DNA of 64,000 nt from Agapanthus africanus. Its lineage: Eukaryota > Streptophyta > Magnoliopsida > Asparagales > Amaryllidaceae. Of the stretch, positions 57,361 through 64,000 are shown piece by piece. Below the pieces are notes generated by a model. That model saw only the letters and a program-made list of their open reading frames with translations, did not search any database and was not told the origin of the DNA. Each line of letters begins with the position of its first letter. Positions within the stretch are counted from its first letter, which is position 1. Made by a program: the position numbers and the translations under genes. The stretch is taken from positions 515,254,986-515,318,985 of the forward strand of contig JASDDO010000019.1 in assembly GCA_030015575.1 (NCBI GenBank). The letters run 5' to 3'.

Positions 57361-59129
57361 TAGCTAGAGCCTTAGGCGATGTGTTAAGGAAGTTAAAACT
57401 CCGAACGAACCCGATACGTCTAAGTTTACCCCCTCTCTGGACAATTTTTGAAATATGGTATTTTTCTGAATTAAAAATGTCTAAAAAATTCGGCAGGATT
57501 TTATAAGAATAACCATGAAAAACGATCCCCTAAATCCTCTACTTGGCCGCGGAACCGCGGCAATAACCAACCTTTGGCGGCGGTTCCGCGACATAGTAAT
57601 GGTATTAGGGACTGGTTTTGGCACAGTAATTCTTTATTCTGTTGTTACTATTTTATGGGTATTTTTAATCTGACTCAAGTGTTGAGTAATTTTGGGGTTT
57701 ATTTTGAAATCGTCGATTCGATCGGAGAATTTAATTTTGTTCTGTTATTCCGGATAATTTAGAAAGTACTAAATTGTTCGAACGGATATCATTAACTCAA
57801 TTTTTCCCGGCACGAAAAACATTCAAGTGTTGAATTTTTCTCGGGTTTAAATATTTCGGAAAAACGTGCATGTGATGCGATGGACCCTCTAGAAGACAAC
57901 AAACCTTAACTCGATTATATGACCGTCTTGAACTACCCTTTGAACCTTAGGGTTTAGGACAGTACGGCGTGCCATATGTGAGGCGTTAGCTTGACCCTTC
58001 TACGGCTGGACCGTTGCTACTGTGACGTATTCTGGAATTTTTGAACTCCACTCAAGTGTTGAGCTATTTAGGAAATCTTGGGTATTTGATTATTCGATCG
58101 GAAAGTTTAATACTGTCTATTTATCTGGAATGTGATACAATATGTGGAATTCATACAGTTAGGCATGAAATGCGAAATATGTGATATTTCGGATTTACGA
58201 TGTCTAAAGAGATTGTGGATTCCAAATGTTGTAGTTTTACACTTTCTTTTCTGTGACCGTAAGTGTAATATGTGATATCGCCGGTTTCGTTGCTACATGT
58301 CAACGACAATTGGGATGCGCATATTTACTTACGTTGATGACATGTGATGTTATGTGTTGCTGGATATGTTATATTGGATCGTCGCGTTCTGAATAGCCGG
58401 GGGTTTTATGTGAGATGAGAGTTTTTATTTTCATTCATGTAAAATTTAAATGTATGTAATTTTTTTTTATTGGGGCACTTCCGGGTCGAGGTTGATGTCA
58501 CCTTTTGTATATTATTTACTTTTCCGCACTAGGATAGACCCAGGGAGTGGAGCACAAGTAACCGGGTTCTAGGGTCCAGTGGGAGACCAACTCGAGGAGT
58601 CGGGTCCGGGTCTCCTAACCGTAGAATTGGAAGGGTTGCTTGTCGCTCTCTTAGGTTTCTAGGGGTGTGGGTTTGGCTATTCATCGCGACCATGGAATCC
58701 GTGTTTTATAGAGGCTCAAAATAAAACACGGACGTCCTAGTATATCCAATGTTTCATATGTTTCTTCTGCGATATCTGTGATGTGATCATTAGATGTTCT
58801 GTGATAAATACTGTATATAGTATATATGATATATTATATATGCGTTACTTATGTTTTACACCCGCGCTAGCCCTGCCCTGCTCTGCCGTTAGTTACCTAA
58901 CCCAACGGTACATGAGGGGACATCGAGGCGAATGCGGATGGTATAAGTGTACGTCGTATTTATCTGTGATGTTTAGGTGACTTAAATGACGGGACTTCAT
59001 TAATGTGATTAATGAAAGAAAAGAAACCTAAAAGATGTTGTAGAATCAAATTTTCAAATAAAAAGGGTAGCTACAGTTTTGCTTTGCATAGCGGTATATA
59101 TGATATACCCTGCACCTTATTCGATGAGG

Positions 59130-59310
59130 AAAGAGCCGAGATCTCTTCACCGGGAGTGACCTCTTTAGCGAAACTGGCAGATGCTACAAAACTCGGTTTG
59201 TCTTTTGATTGCTTTTAGAGTTTTGCTTTGCACAGTGATATATATGATATGTCATGCACCTTATTCGATGAGGAAAAAGCCGAGATCCCTTCACCAGGAG
59301 TGACCTCTTT
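59130..59310 (+). repeat. Tandemly duplicated hairpin unit in the leader of E
   Basis: Hairpin one has AAAGAG/CTCTTT (59130-59166). Hairpin two has AAAAAG/CTCTTT with one mismatch (59274-59310). The period is about 144 bp, as in B and C. Confidence 0.68.
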
Positions 59311-59455
59311 AGCAAAACTAATGAAAGCCTCAAAAACACTCCATTTCAAAATTTCACATAATTCTACGACGATATCAAGTTCATTACGCTCATGGTTTTC
59401 TGAAAAACCTGCATAGCCCTCCGTCATTTCAAATAAAGACTAGTTAGTATTCGTG

Positions 59456-59662
59456 CTATGTATGTTGACTATGTTAAGGCGTAGTGTGCGGTAGCTAATT
59501 AGTACTTATCTGCTAAAACATGAGATGTGATTGGATTAGGGTAGTTGTACGACATTGTTGACTATGTTAAGGGTCATGCAGGTGGGTTTAATTCAATCGG
59601 GAAATGACGGGTTGAACTTGACTAGAAATTATGATTTGTTGACTATGTTAAGGTCATAAATT
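59456..59662 (+). other. Three iso-loop hairpins in the leader of E
   Basis: Hairpins at 59456-59484 (CTATG/CGTAG with one wobble), 59547-59579 (GTACGAC/GTCATGC, one mismatch) and 59627-59662 (TTATGA/TCATAA, extendable) share TTGTTGACTATGTTAAGG, with the first base changed in copy one. Inner TTGAC/GTTAA pair with one G-U. Confidence 0.82.
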
Positions 59663-60254
59663 GCTAGGGGCAAAATATTATCGGGAATTTCAAGTGTTGA
59701 GATTTGCAATGAGATTGCATACCTTCTATGAGATAGTTGGATCCTGATACCCACTGCGAGTAATTGTTACTCCTGGGAGAGTTTTACACAGGACAATTAA
59801 CCGATCAAGTAGGTGTCTAGAAAGGTGTCAACGGGGTTACGCCTCTGGGAAAACGAGGTTTACTATAATTAGGTCCGTGCGAAAGAATGGGGAACCTCCC
59901 CCAAAGTACCGACACTGGCCTGGCTGAAAGATTGGCGAAGTTGTAGGGTGTAATTAATTCCGGCTAGTCTTTCCTTTTAGGGTTTGAAGGAAGATTTGAT
60001 AAAAAATAGTGGGAGCCATCCTGATTAGATAAGATAATAACCAATCTGATCTTGCAAGAGCATACGCTAAAGTGTTTTCTTCTCTCTCTCTCCAGGTAGC
60101 GACCATATCATGCCTTAATAAAGATAATAATGTGGATGTATTGACCGAACCCGCATGTTATACTGTGCTGGGGAACGTTGGTTCCGTTCTTTCTTATAAG
60201 AGTTATAAGACTGAACAGGATATAGGGGAATACCAGGATTCTCATGCCACCCGA

Positions 60255-63194
60255 ATGAAGAAAGTACATGTTGATGCATTTTCTTCGGGTGTGTTCGTTA
60301 CAGAGAACTGTTTCTCCATTTCCTCTACGTCGTGGGTATTAGATACCGGGTCAGGATCCCATATATGTAATCAGTTACATGGGCTTAGAAAAGGTAGAGA
60401 AGTTGGAGAAGGTGATAAAGACATAAGGGTTGGAAATGGTGCAATTGTTGCAGCTAAAACCGTCAGGGAATATCACCTTGTATTGCCAACTGGTAATACA
60501 TTGATTCTGAACGAATGCTATTACATGCGGAACCTGATATGCAACATTATATCGGTTTCTTTGTTGAGTAAAGAGAGATATAATTTTGTATTACAGGATA
60601 ATGTTATGAACATTTTCCTAAACCAAAAGTTGGTCAGATCAGGCACGATGTGCAATGGCATTTATGTTCTGAATCAATCAATAGTTCTGAGCATAACAAA
60701 CACACACAAGAGGAAGAGTTCAGAACTGAACGAATCCTTCTTGTGGCATTGTAGACTCGGTCATATAAATGCGACACGGCTAGCTAAGTTGCATAAGGAT
60801 GGATACTTGAAACCGTTCGAATTTTCATCTTATGACACTTGCCAGTCATGTCTCAAAGGCAAGATGACCAAAACTCCGTTTACGGGACACGGAGAAAGAG
60901 TTACCGAACTCTTTGAACTGATACATAGTGATGTATGCGGTCCTATGTCTACATATTCCAGGGATGGTTCTTCGTACTTCATTACATTCACTGACGATCT
61001 CTCTAGATTAGGATATGTGTTCCTGATGAAACACAAATCAGAAGCTTTTGAGAAATTTAGAGAATATAAACAAGAAGTCGAGAACCAAATCGGAAAAAGT
61101 ATTAAAATCCTACGATCTGATCGAGGAGGTGAATACTTGAGCAATGAGTTCCTGAACTTCCTAAAAGAGAATGGGATTCTCTCTCAGCTGACTCCTCCAT
61201 ATACACCACAGCAGAACGGTGTATCGGAACGGAGGAATCGCACCCTATTAGATATGGTGCGCTCGATGATGAGTATAGCTGAGTTACCTATTTTCTTCTG
61301 GGGTTATGCGCTTGGGACAGCAGCATACCTATTGAATCAAGTTCCGTCTAAATCTGTACCTACCACACCATATGAGATATGGAGTGGGAAGAGACCATAT
61401 TTTAAACGAGTTAAGATATGGGGTTGTCCGGCCTATGTCAAAAGGCAAAATCCAGACAAACTCGAGGCACGGTCAGTTCTTTGTAAGTTTGTGGGATATC
61501 CTAAGAATTCCCAAGAATATTTTTTCTACCACGCCGAAGAACAAAAAGTGTTTGTTTCTCAATATGCCATCTTTTTGGAAAAGGAATTTCTTGCAAAAGA
61601 AATTAGTGGCAAAGTGGTAGAGCTGGAAGAGGTTCCAGATACACAAACTGCAACTGAAGATTTAGTGGAACCAGAGGATTCGGTAGTTCCCTACGAACCT
61701 CAGCCTCTCCGCCGATCTAGTAGGGTTCCTCACCCACCTGAGAGATACTACGGTTTTCTCATGGATGGTGGGAGCGAGCATTGCATCATGGTTGATGATG
61801 ACCCAACTAGCTTCGAGCAGGCCATCACGAGTGGGGACTCAGTGAAATGGCTGGATGCAATGCGGTCCGAGATGGAATCCATGTACACCAACAAAGTGTG
61901 GACTTTGGAAGTTGCTCCTGAAGGGGTAAAACCCATTGGGAGCAAGTGGATCTTCAAGAAAAAACTTGGTGTAGATGGGAAAGTAGAGACTTTCAAAGCT
62001 AGACTTGTTGCAAAAGGTTTTCGTCAAAGACCAGGTGTGCACTATGACGAAACCTTTTCTCCAGTGGCTATGCTTAAATCCATCTGGATCATGCTTGCCA
62101 TCGCTGCATATCATGACTACGAAATCTGGCAAATGGATGTTAAGACCGCCTTTCTAAACGGTGATTTAGAAGAGTGCGTGTACATGACTCGGCCAGAGGG
62201 CTTCGTAGACAGTGGGAGCAGCGGGAAGGTGTGCAAACTGCTTAAATCCATTTATGGATTGAAGCAAGCATCGCGGAGTTGGAACATCTGCTTTGACGTC
62301 GTTATCAAAGAGTTTGATTTCGTCAAAAACGTAGATGAACCTTGTATCTACAAGAAGGTAGCAGAGAGTAAGGTTGTCTTCCTCGTATTTTATGTGGACG
62401 ACATACTATTGATAGGAAATGACATTCCTATGCTGCAATCGGTAAAACTCTTCTTATCACAAAGATTCTCAATGAAAGATCTTGGTGATGCCTCCTGCAT
62501 ATTGGGGATTAGGATCTATAGAGATAGATCTAAACGAATATTGGGATTGTCCCAATCCAAGTACATTGACACCATACTAAAGAGGTTTAGTATGGAAGAG
62601 TCCAAACGTGGGTTTTTACCTACGATCTCAGGTCTCACTCTCTCCAAAGAGTTGTCTCCTAAGACTGATTTGGAGAGAGCTCGCATGCAAGGGATACCCT
62701 ATGCTTCGGCAGTAGGCTCTATCATGTACGCGATGCTATGTACCAGACCTGATGTAGCATACTCACTAAGTGTAGTGAGTAGGTATCAAGCTGATCCTGA
62801 AGAGAGTCACTGGACAGCTGTGAAGAGCATTCTCAAGTACTTACGAAGGACTAAAAAGATGCTCTTGGTGTATGGTAACGGAGAACTCCAAGTGGATTCC
62901 TTCACCGATTCAAGCTTCCAGAGTGATAAGAACGACTCTAAGTCGCAGTCGGGATTTGTCTTTACCCTTTACGGAGGGGCGGTTAGCTGGAAGAGTTCCA
63001 AGCAGGAAACTGTGGCAGACTCGACGATGGAGGCTGAATACATCGCTGCCAACGATGCTGCCAAAAAGGCTGTCTGGATCAAGAAGTTCATTACTGAACT
63101 TGGAGTGGTTCCATCCATTGAGCATCCAATACCTTTGTATTGCGATAACAATGGAGCGGTGGCTTTGGCCAAGGAACCCAGGTCCCATCAGTGA
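60255..63194 (+). CDS. pol: Copia Pol without Gag: protease-integrase-RT-RNase H, ended early by one nonsense codon
   Basis: The frame is open from 60072; the first in-frame ATG is 60255 and leaves 979 codons. Counting from 60072, protease LDTGSG is at residue 90; the integrase zinc site is H226, H231, C257, C260; the DDE triad is D287, D350, E386 (D-X35-E); the linker [16 protein letters not shown] starts at 547; RT has [10 protein letters not shown] at 688 and YVDD at 774-777; RNase H has D945, E987 and D1025. All catalytic residues are present. The TGA at 63192 follows EPRSHQ; 61 more in-frame codons, including SRHILRRYHLIQE and the terminal SSWP, run to a TAG at 63377. B has CGA at the corresponding site, so a CpG-type change is likely. 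No gag or zinc knuckle precedes it, so Gag would have to come from another element. The product would be a Pol lacking the last part of RNase H. Confidence 0.9.
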   Translation: MKKVHVDAFSSGVFVTENCFSISSTSWVLDTGSGSHICNQLHGLRKGREVGEGDKDIRVGNGAIVAAKTVREYHLVLPTGNTLILNECYYMRNLICNIISVSLLSKERYNFVLQDNVMNIFLNQKLVRSGTMCNGIYVLNQSIVLSITNTHKRKSSELNESFLWHCRLGHINATRLAKLHKDGYLKPFEFSSYDTCQSCLKGKMTKTPFTGHGERVTELFELIHSDVCGPMSTYSRDGSSYFITFTDDLSRLGYVFLMKHKSEAFEKFREYKQEVENQIGKSIKILRSDRGGEYLSNEFLNFLKENGILSQLTPPYTPQQNGVSERRNRTLLDMVRSMMSIAELPIFFWGYALGTAAYLLNQVPSKSVPTTPYEIWSGKRPYFKRVKIWGCPAYVKRQNPDKLEARSVLCKFVGYPKNSQEYFFYHAEEQKVFVSQYAIFLEKEFLAKEISGKVVELEEVPDTQTATEDLVEPEDSVVPYEPQPLRRSSRVPHPPERYYGFLMDGGSEHCIMVDDDPTSFEQAITSGDSVKWLDAMRSEMESMYTNKVWTLEVAPEGVKPIGSKWIFKKKLGVDGKVETFKARLVAKGFRQRPGVHYDETFSPVAMLKSIWIMLAIAAYHDYEIWQMDVKTAFLNGDLEECVYMTRPEGFVDSGSSGKVCKLLKSIYGLKQASRSWNICFDVVIKEFDFVKNVDEPCIYKKVAESKVVFLVFYVDDILLIGNDIPMLQSVKLFLSQRFSMKDLGDASCILGIRIYRDRSKRILGLSQSKYIDTILKRFSMEESKRGFLPTISGLTLSKELSPKTDLERARMQGIPYASAVGSIMYAMLCTRPDVAYSLSVVSRYQADPEESHWTAVKSILKYLRRTKKMLLVYGNGELQVDSFTDSSFQSDKNDSKSQSGFVFTLYGGAVSWKSSKQETVADSTMEAEYIAANDAAKKAVWIKKFITELGVVPSIEHPIPLYCDNNGAVALAKEPRSHQ

Positions 63195-63377
63195 TCCAGG
63201 CATATTCTAAGGCGGTATCACCTGATCCAGGAGATAGTTGATCGCCGGGAGATCGAGGTCAGGAGGGTTGACACGAAGAATAACACAGCGGATCCACTCA
63301 CGAAGGCCATTTCCCAGATACAGTTTGAGAGACTCATCTGGATGCTCGGTATGCGAAACTACAGCAGCTGGCCCTAG
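63195..63377 (+). pseudogene. C-terminal end of E Pol beyond the nonsense codon
   Basis: The same frame continues after the TGA with SRHILRRYHLIQEIVDRR, NNTADPLTKA and a terminal SSWP before TAG. This is the normal copia RNase H tail, including the conserved His-containing block, so a single base change separates it from the main frame. Confidence 0.88.
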
Positions 63378-63380
63378 TGC

Positions 63381-63391
63381 AAGTAGGAGAT
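63381..63391 (+). other. Polypurine tract of element E
   Basis: AAGTAGGAGAT lies directly before TGTTAG of the 3' LTR. Confidence 0.87.
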
Positions 63392-64000
63392 TGTTAGTTG
63401 TATGTATGCCCTAGAGGCCAGTATTGTACAGATGATGTATATTATATTGGATGCTTGGACATATATAGAGAGGACTTTCTTGCTCGACATGATAGTATGC
63501 TATCTGGTTGCACTTTACTTTAACATGTATACTTATCTCTTTATACTGTCTTATCATTACATGTTGGTAAAGCCCTTAGGATGTGTACTTGACTACCCGG
63601 ACTATGATGCGGATCATACTAGTGGGGACATGGCAGTCCATAAGTACATCCTTCAAGGTCCCTAGTCATGGGTGTATCGAGACGGGGCATCGATATACCA
63701 GTGTAGACTAGCGTATACGCTTCTCGACCCATGAGATGGGCGATGGATGATCCCATATCCATTGGTGTTTGACATCAGAGATAGTATACGGGTGCTCAGT
63801 GGAGACTGCGTACACTGGACGGACTCGCCGAGAACTCCCAGATGGTATTATACCTCACGTCAGATGGCAGTTCTCTGGTGACACTTGTGCAGGTTGGTCT
63901 GTAGACCCGAGATCGTCATAGAGTCTCGTGTGATTCCCACTGTGCTTTGATTTCCGCCTTACCACGTCCATGAGGGCGTGCAAAACGGTGGTTTTTGGGT
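63392..64000 (+). repeat. 3' LTR of element E, first 609 bp
   Basis: It matches the 5' LTR from its first base and is cut only by the window end. Differences are mostly C/T and G/A transitions. Confidence 0.94.

Larger units (their letters stand above)
57361..60095 (+). other. Leader of element E
   Basis: Non-coding, in order: GC-rich foldback (57545-57590), CAAGTGTTG hairpins (57673-57687, 57821-57835, 58051-58063, about 59686-59702), TTAG-loop hairpin (about 57932-57966), GTAAGT (58259-58264), tandem hairpins (59130-59166, 59274-59310), three iso-loop hairpins (59456-59662) and TCTCTCTCTCTCCAG ending at 60095. Numerous AUGs precede pol. If GTAAGT and the terminal CAG are used, a 1.84-kb intron would remove the tandem and iso-loop hairpins from the messenger but not from genomic RNA. 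Confidence 0.8.
55122..64000 (+). mobile_element. Element E: gag-less copia with nearly intact pol (3' LTR runs off the window)
   Basis: 5' LTR 55122-57346, primer-binding site 57348-57360, a leader of about 2.7 kb, a pol frame that is open except for one stop, polypurine tract 63381-63391, and the first 609 bp of the 3' LTR. The left TSD should be GAGTT (55117-55121); the right one is outside. The overlapping parts of the two LTRs differ at about eighteen of 609 positions by eye, so E is an older insertion than C although its pol is far better preserved. Confidence 0.93.

Noticed and set aside
63402..63665. A hydrophobic frame of about 87 codons (MYALEASIVQMMYI...) at the start of the LTR, also open at 29276-29539, 42046-42309 and (with changes) 55162-55395.
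   Set aside because: The copies are recent duplicates and the frame is broken in P, C and D LTRs; no domain is recognisable. A spurious frame in non-coding LTR is more likely.

Overview
This window is plant heterochromatin made almost entirely of nested LTR retrotransposons. I found no host gene, tRNA, rRNA or CRISPR array. The organism is very probably an angiosperm. The primer-binding sites read TGGTATCAGAGCC, complementary to the 3' end of plant initiator tRNA-Met, the coding modules run in Ty1/copia order (gag, protease, integrase, RT, RNase H), and elements sit inside one another with clean 5-bp target-site duplications (TSDs). The species cannot be named from this.

Layout, with local names. 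Z is the oldest element, a decayed copia on the minus strand: 3' LTR remnant 5207-5691, pol/gag relics 5692-7328 and 47128-48982, 5' LTR remnant 48983-50857. Element P (+, 1-5206) ends inside Z's 3' LTR. Element D (-, from 50858) sits in Z's 5' LTR and is itself split by element E (+, from 55122), which carries the best pol frame here. Z's integrase region is split by G1, a roughly 4.2-kb TGTCAC...TTACA solo-LTR-like unit (7329-8890 and 44458-47122, TSD CTATA). G1 is split by copia A (-, 8891-44457, TSD AATAT). A's leader is split by copia B (-, 16996-42319, TSD CTTTA). B's 3' LTR is split by copia C (+, 17166-27508, TSD TGTAG), and B's RNase H region by G2 (30232-34735, TSD CTACT), a second copy of the G1 family. 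This gives five insertion levels: Z > G1 > A > B > C or G2.

Two kinds of copia are present. A, and the relic Z, carry gag; A keeps a complete 351-codon gag frame but a broken pol. P, B, C and E have no gag: after a few codons that still align with A's gag start, the sequence goes directly to the protease (D's 5' part is outside the window). B and E retain long pol frames. P, C and D share one set of pol lesions, including the same deletion of about 0.2 kb. Yet C has the most similar LTR pair (about twenty differences in 2.2 kb by eye), so it appears to have moved recently with proteins supplied in trans.

The most interesting signal is non-coding. The 2-3 kb leaders between the primer-binding site and pol hold several hairpin systems whose stems change in compensating ways: (i) three spaced hairpins with different stems but the same apical sequence within an element, that sequence differing between elements; (ii) scattered hairpins built on CAAGTGTTG with varied arms; (iii) a tandemly duplicated hairpin whose basal stem occurs in three covarying states; (iv) a GC-rich SacII-site foldback about 185 nt after the primer-binding site. 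A pyrimidine tract plus AG just before the gag/pol start, and a conserved GTAAGT upstream, suggest that the leader may be spliced.
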